Positions 1 through 11,481 of a stretch of DNA of 64,000 bases are shown one piece after another. The notes under the pieces were generated by a model that was not told where the DNA came from, did not search any database, and saw only the letters and a list, made by a program, of their open reading frames with translations. The position numbers and the translations under genes were made by a program. This DNA is from Deroplatys truncata (lineage: Eukaryota; Arthropoda; Insecta; Mantodea; Mantidae): contig CM060985.1 in the NCBI GenBank assembly GCA_030765065.1, positions 175,331,096 to 175,395,095 on the forward strand, read 5' to 3'. Numbering within the stretch: position 1 is the stretch's first letter; the number at the start of each line of letters is the position of its first letter.

Positions 1-34
1 TAAAAATAAGAAATTTCACAATTCAACTGAGAAA

Positions 35-510
35 TAAGAGTGCAGGGTACACAACAGAGAGGGACACCTCGGGTAATGCCACCTACGGGAGCTCTACCCG
101 CCAGGAGAAAGGGATTAACTGAAGGAACTACAGGAGGCTACAGGCCGCAGGAAGAAAGGCCTAAGAGACACGCAGAAGTCCCTAATATTTTCTATCTCCA
201 ACACACGCCCCAATACTGTAACTGCCAAGAGAGGGCAGTGAACGAACCGTTCGCCCAAGTAGCACTCTAGTGTCCACAGGGAATATTCGTACCTCGCAGC
301 AAACATCCGCGCCATTTGTCCGGCACCACCATACACCACAAAATCTAGAATCACACCTGAAACACGAGAAGGAAACGAATGAAAAGGAAATCATGGTAGA
401 TAAGAGACCAACCTAGCAATCGCCTACCGACCAGGGAAAACCTAGAAAAACTCAAGGTCAGAGTGAGCCGTCGCCCGAAATCTAACCCGCGACCTCACGA
501 CGCTTTGAAG
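35..510 (-). mobile_element. tRNA-derived SINE, family 2 (degenerate)
   Basis: Read on the minus strand, a B-box-like segment (GGTCGCGGGTTAGATTTCG, about 475-500) leads into a body with the landmarks of other family 2 copies here: a 'CACTCTGACC' block, a bracket of TTTTCC blocks and a pyrimidine-rich tail. The best match in this window is 10405-11335. The tRNA-like head is damaged and the copy is probably inactive. Confidence 0.55.
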
Positions 511-572
511 TTACATGCCATTTGCATTAACATGGAAAAAAAACGAATAGCGACTTAACACTTTAAAAAAAT

Positions 573-1085
573 CTTCTGTGTTACATTCACGTGGCTTTCT
601 CTACCTACTATCATTTGTGTATTTACGAACTTTTCTTACAAAAGCTTATTCTTTCTATCTACTAATCGAGATAAACACTAGCAGAAATAGTTCCATTACA
701 CATTTCGTTGTAGATACAAGAGGGATATAGGAAACCGATTAGTCAGATGTTTAAAAGCGGGTCGCTACATGCTATCTTCCGAATTCCACAGTGTTACCAC
801 GTTGCCGCGAGACACAACTGTATAGTGATAGCACTTTAAGAAACTGGCAGAGTATCGAAAATTCAAACCAACAATATGTCCAAAATGGCTGATGTCACAA
901 AAAAGGTTATTTGAAATAAATTGGTGTTTTAAAGAGTTCTACTTTTCTTTCAAGACATTTTTGTCTGTAATGATTTACAGTAAAACAAAATTATGCAAAA
1001 TTCCTTACGACTGAAGAGGACTTCACGGGCTATTCCTAGAACATTCAAGGGATACTTTTTCTTTTACTCCATTTATTTTACGTCG
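573..1085 (+). mobile_element. Family B non-autonomous element, truncated
   Basis: It begins with the family start (CTTCTGTGTTACATTCACG), followed by the GGCTTTCTCTACC subterminal motif, the ATCGAGATAAAC block and the GATTTACAG/ATTCCTTACGA block. It stops after the ATTCAAGGGATAC block, so the (CA)n and right end are missing. Confidence 0.7.
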
Positions 1086-1480
1086 CTGTAACTCCTTGGT
1101 CATATCGCGGCGGATCTGTTGGTGGATAACTCTTAGAACGATATGTGATGGACAGTTAGTCTTCTAGGTCTCATCCCTGTAACCACCTGCTTCATGCCGT
1201 GCAGATGGCATTAGGGTGCCGTCCAGTCCAACCGGCGCCCCCACATACAAAGGCGGACAGTTATACTTCTAGGTCCCATCCCTGGAAATGCCACCCTGCT
1301 TCGTCACGTGCCCACAGAGATCCCCAACGCATGGCAGCCGGATCTTCTGCTTCGTGCGGTGCAGATGGCATTAGGGTGCCGTCCAGTATAATTGTCTGTG
1401 GATAGATGGCATAGCATTCTCTATTACCACCTATTTTGATTTTGCTATTGTTTTACTCTTAAGGTGGAAGTTTGGGTCGT
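1086..1480. repeat. Local partial duplication in otherwise unassigned sequence
   Basis: A segment ending GGCATTAGGGTGCCGTCCAGT occurs at about 1190-1228 and again at 1349-1387. A second pair (GGACAGTT..CTTCTAGGTC) lies at about 1150 and 1255. The two pairs have different spacings, so this is a rearranged local duplication and not a clean tandem array. No gene is visible in it. Confidence 0.5.
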
Positions 1481-1635
1481 GGTATTAAATATCCAACCCA
1501 GTATTTACCTTGGCGACTGAGGGAAACCACGAAAAAACCTCAGACAGATTGGTCGGCCCACGGGATTTAAACCCGGGACCTCCCGAATGCGGGTGACAGA
1601 CGCTACCGCCTGGGCCATCCCGCTCGGTTTGCTCA
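1481..1635 (-). mobile_element. tRNA-derived SINE, family 2, head fragment
   Basis: On the minus strand the head runs from about 1632 downward and contains A-box-like (GATGGCCCAGGCGG) and B-box-like (GGTCCCGGGTTTAAATCCC) Pol III promoter segments. The usual body with its TTTTCGTGGTTTCCC block follows. The tail is absent. Confidence 0.65.
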
Positions 1636-1922
1636 TATTGTATCTAGTAATTTCAGTTGAAAAATAGCACTAATGAGTGAAAGTGAAGCTACTTTGTAAA
1701 TAACATCTAAGAATATACATTTGCATTTATGTATATTACGCTTTCATCAACACTTGTTGAAAATGACATCAGCAAAGAGCGCCTAACTACATTTATGCTT
1801 TCTTGAGAGCGGCGTGGAAATCCGTCTATAGCCTGTGCGTCATCTCCGTGGAATTCCCGTGGATTTACTGGCGGATGGCATCCTTCAACACCTCGATGGT
1901 TTGCAGACGGTGCGAGAATGCT
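1636..1922. other. Unassigned sequence
   Basis: A minus-strand reading frame of about 79 codons (1946 to 1707) crosses this stretch. Its protein resembles nothing I recognise and runs into element-derived sequence at its start. I would not call it a gene. It could be the remnant of an old element. Confidence 0.3.
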
Positions 1923-2034
1923 TTTTTTACTTTCTCTACGACTCAACTATCGTAAGTAGAGAAGTGCATTCCACCCAAAAATTCGATTCCGAGATTTGGC
2001 CAGAAATACAGGTTTTGAGGCTCCCTAAATAAAA
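1923..2034 (-). mobile_element. Family A/B right-end fragment
   Basis: This is a reverse-orientation copy of the right end only: ACTTTCTCTAC, then the ATTCCACCCAAAAATTCG block and the GAGGCTCCCTAAAT block. It abuts the forward full copy that starts at 2039. Confidence 0.65.
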
Positions 2035-2038
2035 AAAA

Positions 2039-2970
2039 TCTGATGTGTTACACTCACATGACTTTCTCTACTCCTGTACAAACTATTTTTACAAACGCTT
2101 ATTCTCCATCTACTTCATGTTAATCGAGATAAACATTCGCAGACTCTATCTTATTATTAATTTTCTTGTAGATGTAAGGAGAATATATATTTACAAGGGC
2201 AATATAGAAATACAGTAGCCTTTAAGCACATACATATCTCTTAATAACTGGTTGCTAGGTGCGGCACCATTCCCTTTCCCACAGATTAATACTCTTTGCA
2301 TATCCAAGACAAAAAAATGAATAACGAATTCCCATTTGAGAAAAAGAATATTGAAAAATTTAAGGGAATAACAAGCAATATCTCGAAAATGGTTCACTCA
2401 ACCAAAAAAATGTATATGACATAAATTGTGTATTTTAACGCGATCTATATTTTTTGTGTAGTAAAATTTTGTCTATCTCTTATGGTTTACCAGTTATGCA
2501 AAAGTCATTCACAATCAAGAATACTTTTGGAGACATTCCCAGAAAATTCAAGATATACATTTTATTTGTCATGAAAATATCTTAAACATATGATATTTTA
2601 ATCAAAATCGTTAGAGCCATTTTTGAGAAAATTAAACTTTTCGAAAAATTTCCATGTAAAGGGTAATCTGGGCTGGGGGGATTTCTTGAAAACCTTCGTG
2701 TCGCATCTCTGGAAGATACTAAACCTAAATACCAAGTCTGGTGTTTATCCGACTGTTCGTTTCTGAGTTATGCTGTTCACAGACACACACACATACACAC
2801 ACAGACACAGACACACACACACAGACACACACACGGACATGTTTCCAAAAATGCTTTTTTTGGATTCAGGGGGTCTCAAAACATGTATTTCCGGAGAAAT
2901 CTCGGTATCGAATTTTTGGGTGGAATGCAATACTTCCCCTACTTACTATACGTAGTAGAGAAAGTAAAAA
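2039..2970 (+). mobile_element. Family A element, near full length
   Basis: It starts TCTGATGTGTTACACTCACA and has ACTTTCTCTAC 22 bp in. It includes the 'GGTTGCTAGGTGCGGCACC' internal block and an (AC)n run at about 2783-2830. It ends with the palindrome ACTATACGTAGT and GTAGAGAAAGTAAAAA. There is no long reading frame and no obvious target-site duplication. It serves as a reference copy for the family. Confidence 0.8.
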
Positions 2971-3039
2971 GACATTATTAGAAAAACCTTCTGAATGCGT
3001 GTGTGTATGAAGAGCATAATTCAAAAAAGAGAATTCGAT

Positions 3040-3418
3040 ATGGCAGAGGGCAGAGTCCCTATATGTTTACAGATTGAAACTCCTCGGATGGTGGTTGATG
3101 CAACCGGTTCCCTTCCCCCAGTCCCGTTCCGGGGGGCAATATTTACATTAGAGCATCCTCTTCCCCTTGCATGCAATGCCGAGACTCTCGCCGACACTTT
3201 AAACCCTGAAACACACCAAGCAGATGAAAGATGAAGTGAAATAGGAATGTAGGTGAAGTGGAGTGACAGGAAATTCGGGGGATGTAATGAAACTTCCCAG
3301 CATTCACCTAGTGAATCGGGGAAGCCCTCGAATAAACTCATGGGCCGTGGGAATCAAAATCACGACCTCCAGAATGCGGACCACGGACGTTACCTGCTGA
3401 GCCACCCGGCTCGGTTAA
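3040..3418 (-). mobile_element. tRNA-derived SINE, family 2
   Basis: On the minus strand a tRNA-like head starts near 3416 (CCGAGCCGGGTGGCTCAGC). A B-box-like segment (GGTCGTGATTTTGATTCCC) and the family 2 body follow. It adjoins the right-end remains of an A/B element at 2971-3039, which carries the GAAGAGCATAATTCAAAAA block. Confidence 0.65.
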
Positions 3419-3897
3419 ATACCACACTTGGTACTTAAGTTTAGTATCTTCTAAAGATGCGACAAGAAAATACCCCCACCCCAAGTTACTCTCTACTATC
3501 CTGCTACGCTATTCGAAAACTGTTTCTTATATTTGATTTGGTCAAAATGGCTTCAACGATTTTGATTAAAATACCAAATACTTATTAAAGATATGTGCAT
3601 TGCAAATAAAATATATACTTTGACTTTTCTGCGAACAGCCTGGGAAGTCCTTTTTATTCTGAATGAATTTTGTATAACTGGTACAGCGTAAGAGAAAGAC
3701 AAAATCTTACTGCACAGAAAATTAGATCTCACTAAAGCACACAATTATGTCAAACAACTTTTTTGTGGCGTTAACCATTTCCGAGGCATTCTTTGTTATT
3801 GGTTTGAATTTTCAAATACTATAACGAAATGTGTAAATGTGTAACGAAAGTTTATCTCCATTAGCACGAAGTAGGCAGAAAAATAAGCCTTTTGTAA
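3419..3897 (-). mobile_element. Family B element, internal part
   Basis: Reverse-orientation family B sequence running from the ACTTGGTACTTAAG block through the ACGATTTTGATTAAAATACC and CGAAATGTG blocks to the CACGAAGTAGG..AATAAGC block. It lacks the right end with the CA tract. Confidence 0.65.
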
Positions 3898-4289
3898 AAG
3901 GAGCAGAGAAAGTCTTGAAGTGGAGCTTCCTTCAAGTAACCCCAGAGCTGTTAAATCCAAAAAGCGGAATGGCTAATTCAAATCTACAAAGCGGCACCCA
4001 GTCGATTTGGGAACATTCGTAGGGGAAAAGCCCTTCTTTGGAGTGCAGTGTGTGCTGCAGCACCGTTCTGCTGGAACCACATGCTAGTGTTAAACTGTGC
4101 TTGACGACACCTTACAGAATTTTAATGTGGCGCTTGGTATTTGCATTTAGTGCGTGTTCAGCATGATGTTCAAGAGAATGTGGATCAATAATTCCACACT
4201 TTGCAAATGCCCACGACACCATAATTTTCTGTCTGCTGTGAGGTTTTCCATGCAGAATGTGAGGATTTTGGTCTACCCAGTATACGTAG

Positions 4290-6130
4290 GTTTGTATGTT
4301 CACGAACCCACTATGGAAGAACTTCACTTCATCTGAAATGTGCAGTTGGTCAAGCAGAATGGGATCTTGAGCCATATTTGCCAATTTGAAGAAGTTAGCT
4401 TCATCTGACATATGCAGTTGGTCAAGTAGCGTGGTTCCTGGACAATCTTTGTCAGCCACTATGGAAGAAGTTAGGTTTATCGGACATGAGCAGTTGGTCA
4501 AGCATCGTGGTTTCTGGACGATTTTTGTCAGGCACTGTGGAAAACGTTAGGTTCGTCTGACTTGTGCAGTTGGTCAAGCAGCATGGTTCCTGGACGATCT
4601 TCTCATCCACTATGGAAGAAGTTAGGATCATCGAACATGAACAGCTGGTCAAGCAGTAAGGTTCCTGGACGATCTTTGTCAGCCACTGTGCAAGGAGTTA
4701 GGTTCATCTGGAATGAGCAGATGACCAAGCAGCAGTTATTCCTGGGGCTCTTTACCAGTCACTGTGGAAAGAAGTTAGGTTCATCTGATATAAGAAGTTG
4801 GTCAAGCAGTATGCTTCCTGAACATTCTTTGTCAGCCACTGTGGAAGAAGTTAGATTCATCAACATGAGCAATTGGTCAAGCAGCAAGGTTCCTGGACGA
4901 TCTTTCTCAGCCACAGTGGAAGAACTTAGCTTCATCTAGCATAAACAGTTTGTCAAACAGCGTCATTCCTGGACGATCATTGTCATTCACTGTGGAAGAA
5001 CTTAGCTTCATCTGATATAAGCAGTTGGTCAAGCAGCGTGGATTCCTGGACCTCTTTGCCAGTCACTGTGTAAGAAGTTAGATTCATCTGATATAAGCAG
5101 TTGGTCAAGCAGTGTGGTTCCTGAACAATCTTCATCACTCACTGTGGAAGAAATTAGATTCATCGACATGAGCAATTGGTCAAGGAGCGTGGGTTTCATG
5201 GGAAAATCTTTGTCAGCGACTATGGAAGAAGTTAAGTTCATTTCATATGAGCAGTCGGTCAAATAGCATGATTCCTGGGACCTCTTTTCCAGTCACTATG
5301 GAAGAAGTTAGATTCATCTAACAAGACGGATGGTTCCAGCACAATCTTCATCAGCCACTGTGGATGAAGTCATCTTTATCTGATATCAGCTGCTGGTCAA
5401 GCCGCACGGTTTCCTGGGCCTCTTTGCCAGTCACTGTGGAAGAAGTTCGCTTTATCTGAATATGAAGAAGTTGTCAAGCGGCATGGGTTCCTGTAACATC
5501 TTTGTCAGCCAATGTGCAAGAAGTTCGCTCATCTGACATAAGTAGTTGGTCAAGCAGCATAGGCTCCTGGGGTCGTCCACCGTGGTGTACTGGTTACCAT
5601 GCTAGCCTCTAGTTCCCGAGGTCGCGGGTTCAAACCTGGCGTAGGTCGATGAATTTTTTGAGCCTAAAAATCCTTAGCATGGCTTGCTTCGGAAGGGAAG
5701 TAAAGCCGGTGGTCCCGTTTCGCAGATTTACAGCACGTAAAAGAAACTCAAGTCTGATAAAGAGGCCTCTGAGCAAAATTATCGGTCTTTCACGCCCAAT
5801 ATAGAATGGGACGCTAAGGGACACAGCAGTTAAAGAGCGTCCATAAATAAAACTCAATTTCAATTTCATGGGCTCCTGGGACATATTTGTCAGCCATTGT
5901 GCAATCAGTTCGCTTCATCTGACATGAGCAATTGGTCAAGCAGCATGGGTTCCTGGGACATCTTCGTCAGCGACTGTGCAAGAAGTTCGCTTCATCTGAC
6001 AGGAGCAATTGGTCAAGCAGCATGGGTTCCTGGGACATCTTCGTCAGCGACTGTGCAAGAAGTTTGCTTCATCTGACAGGAGCAGCTGATAACTCAGCAT
6101 TGGCTCCTGGGACATCTTTGCCAAAATGTT
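4290..6130 (-). repeat. ~76-bp tandem array derived from transposase coding sequence
   Basis: About 20 diverged units of 75-78 bp share cores such as GCAGTTGGTCAAGCAGCATG and TCAGCCACTGTGGAAGAAGT. Read on the minus strand a unit encodes LLDQLHMSDEANFF-like peptides, that is, the segment holding the first catalytic aspartate of the transposase whose downstream half lies at 4112-4290. The array is interrupted by a SINE at 5572-5868. Confidence 0.8.
5572..5868 (+). mobile_element. tRNA-derived SINE, family 1, inside the 76-bp array
   Basis: The tRNA-like head has an A box (TGGTTACCATGCTAGC) and B box (GGTCGCGGGTTCAAACC). The body includes TTTACAGCACGTAAAAGAA and the tail AAATAAAACTCAATTTCAA. 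The satellite motif GGCTCCTGGG occurs on both sides (about 5562-5571 and 5871-5880), consistent with a target-site duplication made inside a satellite unit, though the satellite itself repeats this motif. Confidence 0.85.
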
Positions 6131-6740
6131 GACAGATGCTACGCATATGTTACTCCTGTCAGTTTCTGTCAACTTCTGAGCTATCTGGATCTTATACTAA
6201 TGGAACTTTATATCGGACAGTAATCTGTAGAATTTCCACATGACGCCATGCAGAACGATGGAAGATCTGTTCCAATGCTCAGGGACAGATGTTGGTACAG
6301 TTTTACTGCGTCCTGGGCGTTTACATTTCTCAGCACTAAGAACTCTTATCCGTTGCTGACACACCACAAAATTGTGTATAGCTCTGGAGCAGGTTGATGC
6401 CGATTTTCGTAGTTTCGTCGGAGTGTTTGCTGCGTTTTAACACGTTGAAATAAAAGGTTCCACAGCTGCAATCCTTGTCTGTACGGGCCAATAAACCATG
6501 GCTAACTGACTGCGAATATTGTTGCGTATAATCATATCTGATTCGTGCGCATGCGTATTTTTTAGTTGAACAGGAATAGCTACCGAAATTGGCTCTCCGT
6601 AGGTAATCTCGCACAACCTGCTTACCTGTTTAGCTGAAGCATCCTGTCTAAATTCTCGCTTAACAATTGTCCACCTAGATGAGTCGTGCAAATCCATAGT
6701 TGTAAGAGTAAGCTTGTAGTATTTAGTCAAGAATCAGAAA

Positions 6741-7053
6741 GGAATCCTATCGTGATGGACATCATTATGTTTTTTTCAACGAAAGATAAAGGTTTTGTGG
6801 TATTAGGATCCAAATTATAGCTTGAAGCCTGTCTATTTGCAAGGATAAATGCAGACATTTCGCAAAAGCAAATGAAAAAGGTAAGTCATAGACACAACAT
6901 AACCATGACAAAACTTGTGAAAGTGAACCGACCAAGCAGAGATTGAGTAACTTTGTCATCGGTGATCCGTGTGATTGGCCCAATAAACTGTAACACAGAG
7001 AGTTGATGAAATCAGACGTGCCTATACCGGATTCATATCACCCGACTCTTATT
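6741..7053. other. Unassigned AT-rich sequence
   Basis: No repeat family seen elsewhere in the window and no convincing gene. A 72-codon minus-strand frame (6983 to 6765) is not recognisable. Confidence 0.3.
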
Positions 7054-7057
7054 AAAA

Positions 7058-7215
7058 GAATCTGATGTGTTACATTCGCATGACCGTTTCAACCCACTCT
7101 TCTATGAACTATTCTTATAAAAACTTATTCTTCCATCTGCTTCATGCTGATCGAGACAAACATTTGCAGAAATTATTTTATTGCACATTTCTTTGAAGGT
7201 ACAAGTGGAATACAT
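7058..7215 (+). mobile_element. Family B element, left-end fragment
   Basis: It starts AATCTGATGTGTTACATTCG and keeps the ATCGAGACAAACATTTGC block. It breaks off after about 160 bp, next to another B copy. Confidence 0.6.
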
Positions 7216-7289
7216 TAGGTTCAAAAGATACTCAAATGCATCCCTATGTGATGGCCTTGAAATTCCGCTCTCTTTGCCTGACTATCGCA

Positions 7290-8803
7290 AAAAAATTGCA
7301 ACATGCTACATTTACATGACTTTCTCTACTCTCTGTCACTTATTACTGGGTATGTAAACTATTCTTACGAAAGTTTATTTTTCTATCTGCTTCATTATAA
7401 TAGAGATAAACACATTTCATTATAAATACAAAGAGAATAGCGATAGTCAAATGTTTAAGAACTGGACGCTATATGCCAGCTTTAAAGTTTCATGCAATCG
7501 CGAGAAACAACTGAAACTCGACAGGAATTTAACACGATGGTCAAGTATTGAACAATTCGAACCATTGATAACGGTATCTCGGAAACGGCTGATGTCACAA
7601 AAAAAATGGAAGTAAATTGTGTATTTTAAAGATATCTACATTTCCTGTGTAGTAGGATTATTATCTGGAATTGGTTTGAAATGCCTGTGTAAATTAGATA
7701 CTACACGAGAGGCATTCAAAAAGTTCTCGACCTGATCCCGTTAACAAGCTTTAAAAGAAATATCCTTATTTTGAACATAGCCACCTTTAAATCATACGTT
7801 TAGACCAAAGATTTTCCAAAGATTTCATTTTTAACACTCGCAGTAAAATAACATGTGTTCAGCTGTACAAAATAAGTGTATGTCTGAGTTTCAGCGTCAT
7901 TTGATTCGAATCTTTGTCTACACAGCCATTACATTATGGAAGCACTTGGAAGCAAAGATTCTGGATTTTACAACAAGGGCTCCCTCCCAGAGGTGTGTGT
8001 AGGCGAATTATCATGATGAAAGACAACTTTCTTTTTCGCAAAGTGTGGACGCTTAGTCTGAATATCATCCTCCAAATGGTCCAGTAGTGAAGTGTAATAC
8101 TCCTCGGTGATGGTTCTGCCCTTCTCGAGATTGTCTATGAGCACCACACCACGAGAATAGCAGAAAATTATTGCCACAACTTTGCAGATGGAACAGTTTT
8201 TTTTTATCTAACCTGTGCCCACTCACTATTTGGATTGCTCCTTCGTCTCGGGCATGTAGTGCGGTGCCCATGTTATGTAAAATTTAGTGGACATCTTTGC
8301 AGTGTCAGGTAACTCGCGTACCTCGGCGATCACTGACTACGGCATTGTGAATGTCCTCTGCAGTTCAAACCATGACGCAGTATTGAAAAACTTTAACCAA
8401 TAACAAGCATATTTCGCAAATGGCTGATGCCACAAAAAGTATCATTTGAAATGAATGGCGTATTTTAAACAGCTTTACATTTTTTGTGTAGTAAGTTTTT
8501 GTATATTTCTTATTTATCAGTTACACAAAATTGTACAAAATTCCTTCCGAATGAAGAGGATTTAACAGGCTTTTTCCAGAAAACTCACGATTTAATTTTA
8601 ATTTCCATGTAAATATCTTAAATACATGGCATTTTATTCAAAACTGTTAGGGCTATTTTTGAGACACTCATAAATATAGAAACATCTTCCACGTAAAGAG
8701 TAGTTTAAAGTGGGGGATTTCCTTGAAAATTTTCGTGTGGCATCTTTGGAAGATACTGAACCTAAATATAAAGTTAGGTATTTATTGCACTTTTTTTCTA
8801 AAA
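7290..8803 (+). mobile_element. Family B element split by a mariner fragment
   Basis: The left half (7290-7705) and right half (8369-8803) are consecutive parts of one B element. The left half has TACATTTACATGACTTTCTC and the GATAGTCAAATG and CGAGAAACAACTG blocks. The right half has the GGCTGATGCCACAAAA block and the GTCGTGTGGCATCTTTGG-like part. The mariner remnant between them accounts for the gap. Confidence 0.7.
7706..8368 (-). pseudogene. mariner transposase fragment
   Basis: The left terminal repeat (CGAGAGGCATTCAAAAAGTT) begins about 7706, next to a TA-rich site. On the minus strand, codons at 8177-7968 encode EEYYTSLLDHLEDDIQTKRP and then VVFHHDNSPTHTS, which holds the second catalytic Asp (HDNSPTH) of the D,D34D mariner domain. 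The third-Asp block (SPDLAPSD) and most of the N-terminus are lost, as is the right terminal repeat. It is a deleted, dead copy. Confidence 0.7.
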
Positions 8804-10400
8804 ATCTTATATGTGTTTATTCACATGGCTTTCTCTACCAACTATTCTACAAACTATTCTTATAAAAGCGTATTCTTCTATCTATTTCTCTTTAAACGAC
8901 ATAAACCTTATTTAGTTATAGTTATAAGAAGAACACTGTGTGTGCTAAAGCGATAGTCAGATTTTTAAAAAAGTGGATCGCCTTGTGATAGCTTTGAAGT
9001 TCCATCTCTTTGCATGGCAACGACAAAAAACGCAAAGTGACTTTACACTTGGAAGAAATAGTACAAGGGCGGATCGAAAAGTAACACATAATAATTTTTT
9101 TCTGCCTTGGTACTGCAGCTGGAATGTTGCAATTTCACACAGATATAGTTTGAAGTTTTCACTACAGAGGGTAGTTTTTGTTACATGTGCAGCTCTAGCG
9201 AGAGAAGCGTGAACTAGCAACAAAGATGGCGCGCAAGTTACTGTCGTCCACGTGTGAAGAGCAGAGAGATGTGGTTCGATATTTGTGGGCCAAAGGGCAT
9301 AAACGGAGTGATGTTCACAGGGACATGTGTGGCGTGTATGAGGATGAGTGTATGGACCGTAGCAATGTCTCCAGGTGGTGTGCATTCTTCCTAGAGGGCC
9401 GTGTGAACCTTAGTGATTCGCCACGCTCCGGGAGGCTGGTAACAGCTGCAACCCCGCAGAATGTCAGAGGCATTGAGGCGGCAATTTTGAACGACCGGCG
9501 TGAGCAACTTCGAACCTTATCGCAACATTTCAACATTTCCTATGGTGCAGTGTACGATATTGTTCATGCTGCGTTGAAATTTGGTAATGTTAGTGTTCAC
9601 TGTGTGCCTAAGAACCTGACAGACAACCACAAGGGCCAGCGAATGATGACGAGCTCGGATCACCTAACGCGGTACACCGCAGAAGGGCATGACTTTCTGA
9701 AAGGAATCGTCACTGGTGATGAGTCGTGGGTATACCGCTACACGTCCAAAACCAAGCAGGCAAGTATGGAGTGGAAACATGCTGGTTCCCCAGTGTGACT
9801 CAATCTGCTAGGAAAGTGCTTGTGACGGTGTTCTGGGATATACATGGTGTTGTTTGGTGGACTTTGCTGAACATGGGACCACTGTAAATGCTGCAGCGTA
9901 CATGAAAACTTTGGTGAAGTTGCGTCGTGCTCCCATGTTGCTACTGCTGTTCGTCAGAAAACCACCAAATTTGGTTGGGAGGTGCTCCAGCATTCACCAT
10001 ACAGTCCGGACCTTGCACCGTCGGACGTTTATCTGTTTGGTCCCATGAAGAAATCCCTGGCCGGCCAAAGCTTTGCGACAGATGCGGAAGTGAAATTAGC
10101 AACCCGCAGATGGCTATACTGCAGGCATATTGAAACTGGTATCACGATAGGAGAAATGTGCTGAGAAACTTGGTAACTATGTTGAAAAATAAGCAAAAGG
10201 TGTAAGTTCATTTGTGATTTTTTTTTTTGTTGTTTTAACTATTAAACTTTTTTATAAAAAAAATATTGTGCGTTACTTTTCGATCCGGCCTCGTATAAGT
10301 TTTTGAAAACTCAAACCAGTAACAAAGAATATCTTGGAAATGGTTAAATGGCGTAAGTTGTAGCCTCGACAAGATTTACACCTTTTGTGTAGTAAGATTA
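8804..10400 (+). mobile_element. Family B element split by a mariner
   Basis: B sequence at 8804-9063 (left end: TTTATTCACATGGCTTTCTC) continues at 10296-10400 (the AACTCAAACCAGTAACAAAG block) on the other side of a complete mariner. It is truncated afterwards by a SINE. Confidence 0.7.
9064..10293 (+). mobile_element. mariner transposon, 1230 bp with matching ends
   Basis: The ends are inverted repeats sharing GGCGGATCGAAAAGTAAC (left) and its complement (right), each flanked by TA. The transposase starts at ATG 9226. About 190 codons stay open: an HTH region (residues ~1-60, RSNVSRWCAFF) and a second HTH (~90-118), then IVTGDESWVYRY with the first catalytic Asp. The frame then shifts at about 9795. 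Later pieces give VTVFWDIHGVV, and SPDLAPSDVYLFGPMKKSLA with the third Asp at about 9990-10060. The block that should hold the second Asp (HDNAxxH) is missing: about 60-70 bp have been lost between the KLRRA codons and KFGWEVLQ. It is a non-autonomous relic, but its ends are well preserved. Confidence 0.88.
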
Positions 10401-10404
10401 GATA

Positions 10405-11335
10405 TAGGTGATTCAACGGAGGGGGACACCTCGCACCTGCGACCTGCACAGATCAATTGTGGCTACCACCCACCAGGTGGAAGGGATGAAGTGAAGGAAC
10501 CACAGGAGGCTACGGTCCGCAGACAAACAGGCCACAGAGAAGCGCGGAAGTCCTAATATTTCCAAGCCCGAAGACTCGTTCGATTGCTAGAGCTGCCTAG
10601 AGATGGGGACGAACGACCCAACAACCAAACAGCCCTCTGACGTCCACGGGGGCTACTTTTCCTCTAAGCAAACATCCGCGGCATTTGTCCCGCACTGCTA
10701 TACTCCACGAAACCTACTAGCACCTAACACCAGGGAGACTATGCCCGCATGCGATCCTGGGAAAAGGGCGTCTCTCCTTCCCCCGAGAGGTTTTCCAGCA
10801 GGCCGGCACCTGAAAATTAAACATTACAAGGTGGAAGTGGATATGCCACTTACGCGCGTCAACCCAAAAAAGGAGAAGACTACCGAGACCTCGGTGGGGC
10901 CGACAGCAATCTGTCTCCTCAGGGTGGTGCCGGAGGACCTTGAAGCGTTTCACAACCCCACCCGGATGGAAAACCGCACAGAGGCACCTAATCTCCCACA
11001 GGTATCGGGATCCACTGTCACACCGAGTCCCACCCAACCCAAAGACACTCCTTCGGGTTGGGCTCGGATGTTTGTCCCAGCGTACTTCTAGTAACGTCAG
11101 AAGTACCACGAGTGGTCAGGGTCCGCAGCGCCCGCACCACGGCAGCTTAAGTGGTCGGAATTCCTCCTTACGTGGACCTAGAAGCACGCCTGAAAGATGC
11201 GAAAAAAAACGTAATGAAACGGAAATGATAGAAAGGAAGTCGTGGTAGAGAAGAAACCACCCAAGCATTCCCCTACCGACCTGGGAAAACCACAAAAAAC
11301 CCAAGGGTCAGAATGGGCGTTCGCCGGGGTCTAAC
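10405..11335 (-). mobile_element. tRNA-derived SINE-like repeat, family 2, long form
   Basis: Minus-strand sequence starting near 11335 matches the family 2 body ('CCCATTCTGACCCTTGGG', TTTTCCCAGGTCGGTAGG), then a GC-richer tail related to 16130-16385 and to 35-300. The pseudo-codon runs in it (10603-11109) are chance frames in GC-rich repeat and encode nothing recognisable. Confidence 0.55.
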
Positions 11336-11481
11336 ATATGCATTCTACTTCATTATTTTCTTGTCACCTCGTAGAAACAACATAATTTATATTTACTTGT
11401 GCAAACTGACTTTGCTTTTTAATGCTCTGCTTGGAACGACACCATCAGTCTCACAGCAGGGAGCCAGGTGCAAATAACTAC

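Larger units (their letters stand above)
3890..6740 (-). pseudogene. Tc1/mariner-superfamily transposase remnant, expanded by an internal satellite
   Basis: Reading on the minus strand, pieces of one transposase appear in order. At about 6300-6130 is an HTH-side segment containing YKIQIAQKLTETDRS. At 4360-4112 is the first catalytic region (ISDEVKFFHSGFVN) followed by WVDQNPHILHGKPHSRQK. At about 4075-4015 is WFQQNGAAAHTALQRRAF, and at about 3960-3915 LWGYLKEAPLQD. This matches a common arthropod family whose second catalytic motif reads QQDGATxHTA; here the Asp is Asn. The frames are broken. Between HTH and catalytic parts, where a few dozen residues are expected, lie about 1.8 kb of tandem repeats plus a SINE. 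Terminal repeats were not identified. The family assignment rests on motifs read by eye. Confidence 0.65.

Noticed and set aside
1707-1946. 79-codon minus-strand frame as a gene
   Set aside because: Its first codons lie in a family A/B right-end fragment, and the rest is unrecognisable.
2741-3010. Frames with runs of THTHTH or VCVCVC
   Set aside because: These are translations of the CA/TG tracts of A and B elements.
10603-11248. 162- and 130-codon frames as a gene
   Set aside because: They overlap on opposite strands inside a GC-rich family 2 SINE-like repeat and show no domain.
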